From assembly GCA_951640165.1 (NCBI GenBank), contig OX621250.1, positions 930,001 through 994,000 on the forward strand: a stretch of 64,000 bases of DNA. The letters run 5' to 3'. The DNA is from Pseudoips prasinana (lineage: Eukaryota; Arthropoda; Insecta; Lepidoptera; Nolidae). Each line of letters starts with the position of its first letter. Position 1 is the first letter of the stretch. The position numbers were made by a program, and so were the translations under genes. Shown here in pieces: positions 20,136-29,870 of this stretch. Below the pieces are notes generated by a model. It did no database searches. It was not told the DNA's origin and saw only the letters and a list, made by a program, of their open reading frames with translations.

Positions 20136-20940
20136 ATTTATGGCACTCCAAATTTACAACAACCTTATTAATTATATCTAGGGATAATCATTATTGTGTT
20201 TAAAGCACATTGTATCTCAGCTTCAACTTTTCTTTATAACAGGCTATTTGATTTTTTTTCCAATCGGTATAAACTCCAAAAGTTTCTATAACGAATAAAA
20301 ATAATGTCGAAAAACGATTTTAGAATGGCGGATTTTACAATTAAAGAATGGCGAAAGCACATCCAATAATACATGCAAGTTTTTTTGAAGACCGTTAAAT
20401 AATTATCCATTAAGACATCAATAAATTATAACAACTATAATGCATTAACGTTATTAATATATTTTGCATTAAGCGTTTCACATTATCGCCCTTGTCACTT
20501 AGGCCGTGGGATTTATGAGAGCACATTTACTGGGGCTTGATTCAATAGTTCAATCTGGAATGACTTAGCGACCTCGCTTTCACCAATTAATATCAAAAAT
20601 GCTGTTATAATATTATTACTTTATAATATTAAACGGGCAATATTTTTATTTATATATAAAAATACGGATTTATCATTAAGGAAAATAACAAGATACAGTA
20701 ATGATCGGTAGAAATCTACTAGATGGTTAGAGCCTCTACCAGCCTCTGGTAAAGTATTGAAAACCTCCTACGTTACTGTAAACATCATGATAAAAAAATG
20801 GTAGAAATATTTATACAAAGAAAAGCCCTATGCAACCTCCACGTCATTCTCTGTCTCTTTCTATTACATACGAGTTCAAGTGTGTAACAGTGGCAGTATC
20901 GAGATTCAGCCAGACCGCCATTGTGCGCTGGCGCCGCGAC
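20136..20940. other. Unrecognised AT-rich sequence
   Basis: No gene or repeat copy was recognised. Confidence 0.35.
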
Positions 20941-21055
20941 TCATCATCATATTAGCCGAAAGACGTCCACTGCTGGACAAAGGCCTTCCCCAAGGAACTC
21001 CACAATGGTCGGTGTTGTGGTGCCACCATCCAGCGGATTCCCGCGCTGCGTGTAT
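20941..21055 (-). mobile_element. Repeat K, LINE 3' end
   Basis: CATCATCATATTAGCCGAAA, CGTCCACTGCTGGACAAAGG and CATCCAGCGGATTCCCGCG; the same orientation as 12545-12660. Confidence 0.65.
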
Positions 21056-21104
21056 ATTTAGACAAAATGTATTCGTTTAACTGAAAAGTAGGAAAGCATA
21101 AATA

Positions 21105-21190
21105 TTATCGTCCAGCGGGAATCGAACCAACAACCATTACCAATTGGGTATAAGCAATCTGCCGTGAAGTTACTAACAATACACCCGCAG
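21105..21190 (-). mobile_element. tRNA-like SINE head
   Basis: On the minus strand a B box (GGTTCGATTCCCGCTGGACG) lies downstream of a degenerate A-box region. The body is too short to assign to a family. Confidence 0.4.
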
Positions 21191-22149
21191 ATCAAATTTA
21201 TGATTCCGTTATGTGACATCTATAAATATAAAATTTATTCGTGTTTTGGTAAATCGATCGTAATCGGTGTAACAAACTACGATTACGATGGATGCAATTA
21301 ACAAGAAAGTGATAAGTTGGAGTCAATAAATATCCGCCCAAAGATCTTATATCTCAACATAACGGCTCTTTAGTAAATCTCATATATCGTTTATAGATTT
21401 CGAAGAACGAGTGGAGCTCTTTTAACGGACACACTAAATAATAATGAGTTAATCTTTTTGTAACTTAGTCGATTATATTATTCTGAGTAAATGAGACAAA
21501 ACTTTCAGTGACCTTGAGGCGTGTCTGGACGTCAATACTCAAGGACATTATTAATAAACTGTTAGCTACGTGCAGACATATGTACGAATTTTATTTTAAA
21601 AGCATTATTACCTATTTGATCTATACTAAATGAAATTCAGAAGATCAATACTGTCTGAAGTGAAGATCTAGAAAATTGTCTCGAATTATTAGATATTAGG
21701 TATGCTTTGTAGTGGAGCATAACATATATATATATATATATATGTATATGTTACCAGTTTTATTATAAACTTAAAATAACTTGAATGGCGCCGAGGGTGA
21801 TTACCTTATACGGCTGGATTGAGCGTACTGTAATGATATTACCTACCCTCCTACAGAATAAAACCTCTTTTGAGAAGATAGCTAACTCTGGTCATTTTAT
21901 TAAAATAGCTGGACATAGCTTTTAAAGTTAGAATAGAATTCGAATTAAATTTAAAATATAATTTTATTTTTGAGTGATGTTTCTCAACAGTTACCAAAAT
22001 TAGGTGCTAAAGAAAACATTGTAAAAACTTTATTATTATTCAATAAAATAAGTGATTCGTGTTTAATACGTGGGTTATCATTGTGAAGGTCTCTCCCTAG
22101 ATCCAATTATAGAGTACCCCTTGCTGCTACGAGATTTACAGTACTATAT
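21191..22149. other. Unrecognised AT-rich sequence with (AT)n
   Basis: A pure (AT)n tract lies at about 21724-21743. The remainder shows no gene or repeat copy. Confidence 0.4.
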
Positions 22150-22315
22150 AAAAATCCTATTATATGGCTACTGTGTGGCTGAGTCAAAGAATATCGCCAC
22201 CCGACCTCATCCCGTGGGGGGTGTACAATAGCCAACTGGCCTGCTGGTGATTATGGCATATCTCCTATTCTACTACTGTCCCGATGTGGACGTTATTCTG
22301 CTGATACGATGATGA
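22150..22315 (+). mobile_element. Repeat K fragment
   Basis: ACTGTGTGGCTGAGTCAAAG, CATCCCGTGGGGGGTGTAC and the GATACGATGATGATCA tail follow the order of the K copy at 32290-32400. Confidence 0.5.
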
Positions 22316-22329
22316 TCATTACATTTGTA

Positions 22330-22562
22330 GTGGTTCTTAAAAGACCACGCCTTCTTTATCGCTGCGCTGTCTTTAAAACAAAGAAGTCTTTCTCTTTTCT
22401 CGGCGCTTTACAAACATGTACTTTACGAACCCATACCAACCCAAAGCGAAGAATAAAAATTTATGCGTGACACACATAATGTACTTGCGGGACTCAAACT
22501 CGAAGCATGAGGGCACCGAGGAAGTAACGATGCAATCATTGTGATTACACTGTGCCACACGT
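22330..22562 (-). mobile_element. tRNA-headed SINE, unassigned family
   Basis: On the minus strand GTGTGGCACAGTGTAATCAC (A-box region) and CGAGTTTGAGTCCCGC (B-box region) are followed by ATTATGTGTGTCACGCATAA. The body does not match S1-S5. Confidence 0.45.
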
Positions 22563-22754
22563 ATACTAGCTTTTTATACTATGGAGTCGGCAAATACGAC
22601 CTACCATAAAATAAGTGATTGCCGTAAGCTATTATGCTTATGTCACATACGGCATCACAATAAAGTAATGTTAATTATTTGAAGGATAGTATGTAAGGTG
22701 GAGGTATTTTTATACTCGATATGTTTGCGCTTGACCACAATCTCACCTGATGGT

Positions 22755-22838
22755 ACGTGATCCGGTGGACTAAGGTGGCATCTTATACCCATAAGATGCA
22801 TGTTCGGTCCCGGTCCACCTTAGTCCACCGGATCACGT
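22755..22838. repeat. Nested perfect hairpin, 24-bp arms
   Basis: ACGTGATCCGGTGGACTAAG plus GTGG (22755-22778) is the exact reverse complement of 22815-22838. A second perfect 9-bp hairpin (GCATCTTAT and ATAAGATGC, 22778-22799) sits inside the loop. It overlaps a minus-strand fragment of repeat T. Confidence 0.9.
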
Positions 22839-23106
22839 CAACAACAAACCGGTGGAGTTACTTCGCCATTGCTGTTCATATGCCGAGAGCTTAGCTTTAT
22901 TTCATTTCATCCTAGTAAAAAGCTCAAGGAACTTTATTGCTATCTAAGCCTACCACATGTTTTCTTGACTAACAGACTTACTACAGTCTTAAGGATATTT
23001 TTAACCATTTCAGGTTTATACCTGTTACAAAAACATTTCTATTTATTACAAAATTCAGTCCATACTATTCTGTTCTTACGGCAAACGTAAGGAATGACTT
23101 AAATAA
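22839..23106. other. Unrecognised AT-rich sequence
   Basis: It flanks the mariner insertion. Nothing was recognised. Confidence 0.35.
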
Positions 23107-23108
23107 TA

Positions 23109-23133
23109 GGTCTTTACCTATGAAATTGCCGTT
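23109..23133. repeat. Mariner terminal inverted repeat, transposase 3' side
   Basis: GGTCTTTACCTATGAAATTG and five more bases match the other end exactly; TA at 23107-23108 is the duplicated target. Confidence 0.9.
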
Positions 23134-23183
23134 TTGTATGAAAAAATTTAAACGAATTTTTTTCATGAATTTTTTTATTTGTA

Positions 23184-24203
23184 TTAATCGAAGTAATCAC
23201 CCATGCAATCAATGCATCTTTGCCATCGCAGTGGCAGTTTATTGATGCCCTTCTTAAAGAAATCAGCTGGACGGGAGGCAACAAATTCCTCAAAGGCATT
23301 TTGTACTGCCTCTCGGGTATTGAATTTTTTTCCCGCCAAGAAGTTATCCAAATTCTGGAAAAAGTAGTAGTCTGTAGGCGCAAGGTCTGGTGAGTAGGGC
23401 GGATGACGGAGAGCTTCCAACCCCAGTTCTTGCAACTTGGAGACCGTCTGCTGTGCAGTATGAGGTCGCGCGTTGTCGTGCAGGAGCAGCGGAGACGAGC
23501 GATTGACCAATGCTGGTTGGAGATGCGCCAGCTTCTCCATCATTGTGCTCAGTTCTTCACAGTACACATCTGCAGTAATGCTCACCCCGTTTGGTAAGAA
23601 GCTGTGATGAATCACACCGGCGCTAGACCACCAAACAGTGACCATCACTTTTCTAGGGGTAAGTTTTCGTTTAGGGCATTGTTTAGGTGCTGAACCAGGA
23701 TCCAACCAACTTGCTGAGCGCTTGCGGTTATCAAACAGAATCCATTTTTCATCGCAGGTAACAATGCGGTTCCAAATTCCTTCATTTGTGTGTCTGTTGA
23801 GCAGTGCAAGGCACGTCTCGACGCGTACTTCGCGCTGGCGATCATTGAGTTCGTGGGGCACCCATTTGTCAAGCTTTTTTACCTTGCCAATTTGACGCAA
23901 ATGGACCAATATTGTTTTGACGCTAACGTCGAAAGCTGCTGCTAATTCAGCCGTAGATTGTGTATCATCAGCTTCCACAACCGCCTTTAATTCGTCATTG
24001 TCGACCAAAGTCTTCGGACGACCGCGAGGTTCATTTTTCAGGTCGAAATTTCCAGAACGGAAGCGAGCAAACCAATAACAGGTGGTGCGTTGGTTTGTAG
24101 TGTTAGCTCCGTAAACGTCGTTGATGTTGCGTGCCGCTTGTGCCGCGTTGCTGCCACGACGGTACTCATATTCCATAATTACTCGAATTTTTAACGTATC
24201 CAT
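23184..24203 (-). CDS. Mariner transposase, D34D, apparently intact
   Basis: This DNA transposase binds the element's TIRs and performs cut-and-paste transposition into TA sites in the nucleus. I choose the ATG at 24203 (339 residues, near the family's usual 340-350); the frame is open 13 codons further upstream to 24242. Numbered from that upstream ATG: an N-terminal helix-turn-helix pair occupies about residues 15-115, with an RGRPK AT-hook-like linker at 73-77; WVPHEL is at 127-132. The catalytic aspartates are D164 (TCDEKW), D256 (HDNARPH) and D291 (YSPDLAPTDY), with exactly 34 residues between the last two. The C-terminus closes with WQRCIDCMGDYFD, as in cecropia-type mariners. No stop or frameshift was seen. 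The stop lies 75 bases from the element end, so almost no 3' UTR exists. Confidence 0.95.
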   Translation of the reverse strand: MDTLKIRVIMEYEYRRGSNAAQAARNINDVYGANTTNQRTTCYWFARFRSGNFDLKNEPRGRPKTLVDNDELKAVVEADDTQSTAELAAAFDVSVKTILVHLRQIGKVKKLDKWVPHELNDRQREVRVETCLALLNRHTNEGIWNRIVTCDEKWILFDNRKRSASWLDPGSAPKQCPKRKLTPRKVMVTVWWSSAGVIHHSFLPNGVSITADVYCEELSTMMEKLAHLQPALVNRSSPLLLHDNARPHTAQQTVSKLQELGLEALRHPPYSPDLAPTDYYFFQNLDNFLAGKKFNTREAVQNAFEEFVASRPADFFKKGINKLPLRWQRCIDCMGDYFD

Positions 24204-24365
24204 GATGACGAAAAAGATTGAAATGCGATGAAAATGTAACACTAATCAATAAAGAAATGACTACTTTTGGAAAAAAGAATCCATGTTTTTAAAATAAAAT
24301 TAATTTGAAATTAGAATTCTTAGCCAAACAAAAATTATTTTGATTTGAAATGGCCAGTACTGCAG

Positions 24366-24390
24366 AACGGCAATTTCATAGGTAAAGACC
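24366..24390. repeat. Mariner terminal inverted repeat, transposase 5' side
   Basis: Exact reverse complement of 23109-23133; followed by TA at 24391-24392. Confidence 0.9.
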
Positions 24391-24519
24391 TAATATATAA
24401 TTCAGAATGAATTGAATGTGTCTAACATTACACTAAGTCTTATTTCTTTTCAATAATAAATTATAGCAGGCGTTTAAAAAGAATTATACATATAAAAAGC
24501 GAAAGTTGCAAGTTGTTTA

Positions 24520-24685
24520 AACAACCAAACAAAATGTCCATTAGTTAAAAAGTTTTCCTGTATAATGTTTAAACATTTTTTTTTACCTAAAAGGTTAAAG
24601 TTTATTTAACCTTTTAGGTAAAAAAATGTTTAAACATTATACAGGAAAACTTTTTAACCAATGCACATTTTTTTTTGGTTGTTGT
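24520..24685. repeat. Long foldback, about 75-bp arms
   Basis: AAAAAGTTTTCCTGTATAAT and GTTTAAACATTTTTTTTACC and onward is mirrored after a six-base centre near 24599-24604. Pairing is nearly perfect for about 55 bp and then imperfect out to ACAACCAAAC and TTGGTTGTTG. It is likely a MITE; no other copy is in the window. Confidence 0.85.
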
Positions 24686-25646
24686 CCTAATAATAGAACG
24701 CAATTCCATTTTTAATCAATAAGTGTTTCTATCTTTTTATCCGAGATCAGAAAAATATTCATAATATTCACGCTACAAGATTGCGACGGGGACGTGTTTA
24801 AGTATTAAAATTAGTTTAAGTTTATTTTCTCACGGTATTTATATGTTTTTTTTAATATACGACTGCAAAGGTCAGGTTAAAATATATGTATATACATGTA
24901 AAGTATGTACCCGCAAACCATTCTATCAAGGAATTCATTCGTTCTACCTTCATTGACCCTACTTTGAGTGACAGTTAGTCAGGTCCTGTAATTACAAGAC
25001 CAACATGTCGACTGTCCCAAACGTAAAGACGTATTTAAAGTAAGGCTTAGTCCGGGGCACGTTTTAACCGTTATATTCTATAGCTAAGGTGGCTTTTCCT
25101 GGACCGTGTACTGGATTTACGATCTTTCAACTCTACACCGTATTTGTTGGGTACAGTACAATGCCTACATTAAGTATACCTATTATAAGCGACAAAAGAA
25201 GGGTCAAATATTTTCATAATATGAAGTGTAACGGAATTTTATGTGGTGCCTTTGTTTAAAGTTAAAAAGACAGAAAAAAAACATAATATTAAAAAAAACG
25301 AGTGTGCTTTAGACCACATGATTGAAGTATAACTTAGATATACGAAACTATAAGAACTGGCTGTGAGAGAAAGATAGAAAAAGAATTGTGATCGCACCTC
25401 TCTCTCTTTTGCTCTCCTTCAGTAATATATGAAACGTAAATCTCTGCCTTTCTATGTTCACTAACTATTATCTCCCTCTCAACTGCCGTTCGCTTCGCCC
25501 AATCACACTTTTTGTAACGTTCTTATCACGCATTGACAAGCTTACTCCTCAAATCAAACGTGCGCATAGAACTTTTACTTCAAAGGTACCAATAACTACA
25601 TATAATTTTTCATATTATATAACGAATGCTCATACTTCCATCCTGG
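24686..25646. other. Unrecognised AT-rich sequence
   Basis: No gene was seen. A short purine/pyrimidine-rich zone (GAGAGAAAGATAGAAAAAG, CCTCTCTCTCTTTTGC) lies at 25365-25425. Confidence 0.35.
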
Positions 25647-25651
25647 GTGAA

Positions 25652-25795
25652 ATAAGTTTAATAGCATACCTTTGCAAGAGTTTTCTTGCAAAGGTATGCT
25701 ATTAAACTTAAATATTAATTTAAACTTAAATATTAATATTAAAGTGTGTAGTGTAAATAAATATTGAAATAAGTTTAATAGCATACCTTTGCAAG
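25652..25795. repeat. Three copies of a 25-bp unit, two direct and one inverted
   Basis: AAGTTTAATAGCATACCTTT then GCAAG occurs at about 25654-25678 and 25771-25795. Its reverse complement lies at 25685-25709. The first two form a hairpin with a six-base loop. Confidence 0.85.
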
Positions 25796-26365
25796 AATAC
25801 ACAATCTAACATCTACTATAGTTTTGCTTACCCCGGAAACCACAAAAATAGAGTACTACTCTATACGTAAAACAAAGAGAAAGCGAAATTGAAGACAAAA
25901 TCAGAAAGAGGTCAGATAAAAGGCCGATGGTTTTACCACCCGCTTCTGACACAATAACAAATATTAAGTTTAAGACGAATACCCAAGACCTAGGTTTGAT
26001 TCCCCAACGAGGTTATCAACTGCTATTCATGTAATTTTAAACCGAACCACTCACGTTGTGCCGCAAGGAGAGTTTATAGTTGTCAACTATTTTAGTAGTT
26101 TTGCTTTCCTTATTTTGTTAGCTACTCAATATGAAACACAAGATCCATTGTTCCTATATTTCACAGGCAGGTGGCAGCACTTGACATTCCTCAAGTAGCA
26201 CGCAATTTGTCACGCACTCTCGTTTGACGCTAATGTTACATTGTGGGGTACATAAATTGACAGAAGAAACAGACAAGGGCTTAAGATGTTGAAGCTCGAT
26301 TTAATATATGTTTATGATAAACAAATCCCCAACTATCAGACTAATTATCTAAATTGATATTATGT
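25796..26365. other. Unrecognised sequence
   Basis: A lone B-box-like GGTTTGATTCCCC at about 25994 lacks a matching A box. Nothing else was recognised. Confidence 0.35.
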
Positions 26366-26455
26366 TTTGCTTGCTTGCTTATAGTCTGGGCAATGATTAG
26401 CAGTGGTTACCCACTAGGATAACCGCTGCCCAAACGATAAGAAAGCAAGCAAAAA
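26366..26455. repeat. Foldback built from repeat P ends
   Basis: TTTTGCTTGCTTGCTTATAG and TCTGGGCAATG face ATAACCGCTGCCCAAACGAT and AAGAAAGCAAGCAAAA. The arms match the terminal block of P (TTTGGGCAGCGGTTACC at 53175). Confidence 0.65.
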
Positions 26456-26689
26456 AAATCCAATCATACATATTTATATTTTAACTACTTTGATAAATAA
26501 ATAACCGAAGCATTACTACTTATTTCAAATTTCAGATAACTTAAATTACCGAGTACTCTTTCTATATAGTATTGTCAATTATCTTATAAGTATTGTCTAT
26601 TTAAAAACCTTAAATAACTAATTTGACAATAACTAGAAATACTCATTTAACTAAAACATAAATATTACCTTAAATTGAATTACATTCTA
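26456..26689. other. Unrecognised AT-rich sequence
   Basis: No feature was recognised. Confidence 0.35.
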
Positions 26690-26972
26690 CTTGATCAAAT
26701 ATAAGTCACGATCGAATAAACTACTTGTACCTAGAATTAAATATCTGTAGGTTAAATTGTAATACTATTCATGTTCCGACTATGTACAGAAGCCAGCACA
26801 TCCAGCTACCCCAATCTGTCAAATTTCTTTTATAGATTTTCAACTTTCACAAAAGCATAAGGTTCACTTACAATTTGGGAAATTTGACAGATTGGGGTAA
26901 CTTGGTTTGCTGGCGTCTGTGTAAGCGCTTTTTAAAGTCTATGTAAATAAAAACCGTTTTTATTTCATTTTA
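26690..26972 (+). mobile_element. Repeat RA (variant) interrupted by MITE M
   Basis: TATAAGTCACGATCGAATAA and TTGTACCTAGAATTAAATAT match the inverted copy at 35725-35875. The RA 3' end (AGCGCTTTTTAAAGTCTATG, AATAAAAACC) resumes right after the MITE. Confidence 0.65.
26787..26921. mobile_element. MITE M, copy 6
   Basis: CAGAAGCCAGCACATCCAGC to TTTGCTGGCGTCTG; TA on the left (26785-26786) and a mutated TGTA on the right. It is inserted inside RA at ACTATTTACAAGCGC, a site empty in the other RA copies. Confidence 0.8.
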
Positions 26973-28459
26973 TAATAATACTTGGGTAAGACCAGATAAT
27001 GAGCCTAGTTCTATGTAAAAATTAGCTTCAATGTGTCCAAATAAGTAATTTGCGTAAAAAAGAATGGCAGTAGATGATAGGAGCTGTTGTTGATATGTCC
27101 ATTAATATCTTTCAAAAACATTGTTTGTTGAGTGTCGCTGCGATTTATCGTGGCGCCCCCTCGTGGGGAAAAAATGAGTTAAGTGTGTACTGGTTTTAAT
27201 GGTTCCGTGAGTGACAAATATCGCGTTGTATACTTATTACAAATCGTATAATAAATAATAGGCAAAAAGCAATAACAATAAATAATAGTATATGTCAAGG
27301 CCTGACTATAAGTATTTTCTCTTAAGTCTTAAGACAATATACTAGTAGGTCTAAAAATAAATATACAACATGTAACGTAATTAACGCACACCCTCAAAAA
27401 CCCCAATTAGAATATTATGTTGTTATCCTAATACATACACTAAATTTCTAATTTAACATGGACATGCATTGTTATTTACTAAAGTAGTTTCTTGGAATAA
27501 AGTTTTTTTTTCTTTATTTTGTGTTGAATGATGGAATTTGTATGAATACAAATAAAACTGCGATTTAAAAGTCTTATTACTTTGAATTACGGTCCATTTC
27601 AATTTGTTGTGACAGTTCAGGGTTAAAATAACGATAATTTCCGTAACTTTAATTATTTTGGAATAAAAAATTACCTATATTTAAAATGATATAAATCGAT
27701 TCAGTAAACGATTCTGAACAAACTATTTTCAGGGTGTGCGGGTGTGGGTGTGTGTTGTATATGACAATATATACTTATTGACCACAAAACGTGATCATTG
27801 TAAATCTGAAAGAAAAATCTTTAAAAGGAAAATTCTAGAAAAAAATAATAAATAAAAGATTAAAAGAGAAACAATATATTATATTTTTGCTAGGGAATAT
27901 TGAAAAGTATTTCATGACTTACAACTTATGTCATATTCAATAAGATTGGACATAAAATACAATATATATAATTATTGACAAGTGAGTAAGAATGTAATGA
28001 ATTATAATAAATATTTCAGACATTTCTTGAGTAATTCAATCTAACGAGAATTTTTTATTCAGAATTTTGACTGTACTCTTTCGAACCGTCTCTGATATGA
28101 TATATATGTTATAAAATTATTGATCTGGTATAACTCTCAACTCCAAATAGATACGTCACAATGTCTTTTAAAATTGAAATAATTCATGTATTTGTTTTTA
28201 TAGTAAATTCTGATAATAAATATTTATGGTAATGACAGGAACAATCTGATTTACCTACTTTCAACGAATAAAAGAAATTTAATGCCAAGAAAAGTACGAT
28301 CCGAACTGCTACTGCTTAAAGTTCAAAGTAATTTCTTCCAAGTAGGGTAACCATTTTAGCAATTACAATAGGATTATAACATTTATTATTTCGAACACTG
28401 TTTTATAAATAGGTAAGGAAGTATCGATGGGATGGCTTCTTCGATCATCGGATGGATCG
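26973..28459. other. Unrecognised very AT-rich sequence
   Basis: About 1.5 kb without a repeat copy or plausible gene. A GTGTGCGGGTGTGGGTGTGT run lies at about 27734-27753. Confidence 0.4.
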
Positions 28460-28493
28460 GACGAGCGGAAAATAGAGGCGGGTGGGAGCTTAA

Positions 28494-28732
28494 GGGCCAG
28501 CGCAGACAGAGAGGAGCGTAGCGGAGAGGATTTTATTAAGGCAGTAGAAAATCAACTTTAAAATTATTTAAATAAAGTGCATGTATGCTTGCACATTATG
28601 ATGCGCGAGACTGCGCGAGCATTTTGTCAGGGTCAAGCATATATGTACTTTATTCCTATAGCTCTAAAGTTTGATTTTGTGGTGCCTTAATAAAATCCTC
28701 TCCACTGCGCTCCTCTCTGTCTGTGCTGACCC
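28494..28732. mobile_element. MITE with PIF/Harbinger-like ends (239 bp)
   Basis: The left end GGGCCAGCGCAGACAGAGAG and the right end CTCTCTGTCTGTGCTGACCC are inverted repeats of about 50 bp with few mismatches. Both sides carry TAA (28491-28493 and 28733-28735). A 3-bp TAA/TTA duplication with ends starting GG fits PIF/Harbinger MITEs. It is noncoding. Confidence 0.7.
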
Positions 28733-28751
28733 TAAGCCGTCTAGAAAATAC

Positions 28752-28875
28752 GATTATAACTATACAAGCGAGCCTTCCTTTTGGGGTTCGCAAAGATGAC
28801 GTATTAACGGAGAGCCGTCATCATCTCAGCCGAGGCGCGAATCCCGAAAAGAAGGCTCGCTTATATAGTTATAAT
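28752..28875. repeat. Foldback, 40-bp arms
   Basis: GATTATAACTATACAAGCGA (28752 on) pairs with TCGCTTATATAGTTATAATC (ending 28875). The loop itself holds a TGACG/CGTCA pair. An outer pair GGAAAATAGAGGCG / CGCCTCTATTTTC (28467 and 28906) encloses this and the neighbouring MITE. Confidence 0.8.
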
Positions 28876-29073
28876 CTTTTTGCTTGACGCATTACGGAAG
28901 CACTCGCCTCTATTTTCTGGTGACAAGTGAGGCCTCCTAGCTATCCTGTTCGAAAATGAACAAGACGGCGGCAATAAAAACAAAAATTATATGCCTTGTA
29001 GTTCCGGCCGAATATTGGGCTACAATAGACGTCTAAAATTAGGGTTATGGGTGTCAATTGTGACGTCAAATCC

Positions 29074-29257
29074 AAATTTATTGTTAATTGTTTTTCTTGG
29101 GAAATTCCAGTGCCCAGGGTTAGTGATAAGTGAACTCATACTCGTACCAACTGAAACCCCACGTCGAAGAGGTGGTCTCTTCGACGTGAAAATTGACGTG
29201 GGGTTTCAGTTACCCTAGGCACTGAAATTTCCCAAGAAAAACAATTAACAATAAATA
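29074..29257. repeat. Complex foldback with nested hairpins
   Basis: The outer arms AATTTATTGTTAATTGTTTT and AAACAATTAACAATAAAT are about 45 bp. Inside, ACTGAAACCCCACGTC / GACGTGGGGTTTCAGT and CACGTCGAAGAG / CTCTTCGACGTG form two stacked perfect hairpins around 29150-29212. Confidence 0.8.
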
Positions 29258-29423
29258 AAACAAAAAAAAATAGTCATATACATATATGTATCTTTAAAAA
29301 AAGGTAAGGAAGATTTCTCCAGCATAATAATAAGCTTTATAATTATAAAAAAAAATATTATTAAAAATATAGATTAAAAAAGCTAGCAAAAATTTTGAAG
29401 TTATTGCATTGATTTGTTTTATC
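29258..29423. other. Unrecognised AT-rich sequence
   Basis: No feature was recognised. Confidence 0.35.
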
Positions 29424-29425
29424 TA

Positions 29426-29581
29426 CAGACGCCAGCTCAGAAAAAAATATCAGCAGCTCATCCAGCTACCCCAATCTGTCAAATTTCTTTTATAGATTTT
29501 CAACTTTATCACATAAGCATAAGGTTCACTTTCTGTTGAAGAAATTTGACAGATTGGGGTAGCTTGATGTGCTGGCGTCTA
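29426..29581. mobile_element. MITE M, copy 7, with 21-bp internal insertion
   Basis: Family sequence flanked by TA (29424-29425, 29582-29583). It is interrupted after CAGACGCCAGC by AGAAAAAAATATCAGCAGC, which partly duplicates the adjacent CAGC. Confidence 0.8.
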
Positions 29582-29751
29582 TACATGTTCAGTCAAGCAT
29601 ATTTAAACAGAAGAAATTAGAAGAAAACCAAACAAACCGTACCCAGACTCAGGAAACTTGCATATGACCTAAAACAAATAGATGTTCGGGCGTGGACAAA
29701 ATCAAAAGCACCTGGGCACCTCCACACGACAAGTCCGGAAAGAATCAAAAT
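29582..29751. other. Unrecognised sequence
   Basis: No feature was recognised. Confidence 0.35.
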
Positions 29752-29870
29752 CAAAAATTCATTATTCCCTAAAAAAATTCATTTATGTGGTGTCATATTT
29801 TACCCTACCGTGCAGTGTATGACGTGGCAGCTACTGAGAAACACTGCCAGAAATTAAGTTATATCAAAAT
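29752..29870 (-). mobile_element. Repeat Q, LINE 3' UTR-like
   Basis: Starts at the tail side with AATCAAAATCAAAAATTCAT, then TACCCTACCGTGCAGTG and CAGCTACTGAGAAACACTGC. It is inverted relative to 3650-3800. Confidence 0.55.

Larger units (their letters stand above)
23109..24390 (-). mobile_element. Complete mariner transposon (1282 bp)
   Basis: The terminal inverted repeats begin GGTCTTTACCTATGAAATTG and are identical for 25 bp at both ends. They are flanked by the TA target duplication (23107-23108 and 24391-24392). The only gene is the minus-strand transposase. Perfect TIRs and an unbroken reading frame indicate a recent, potentially autonomous insertion. Confidence 0.95.

Noticed and set aside
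23403..23895. Plus-strand frames of 64-85 codons inside the mariner
   Set aside because: They are antisense to the intact transposase and show no motif.
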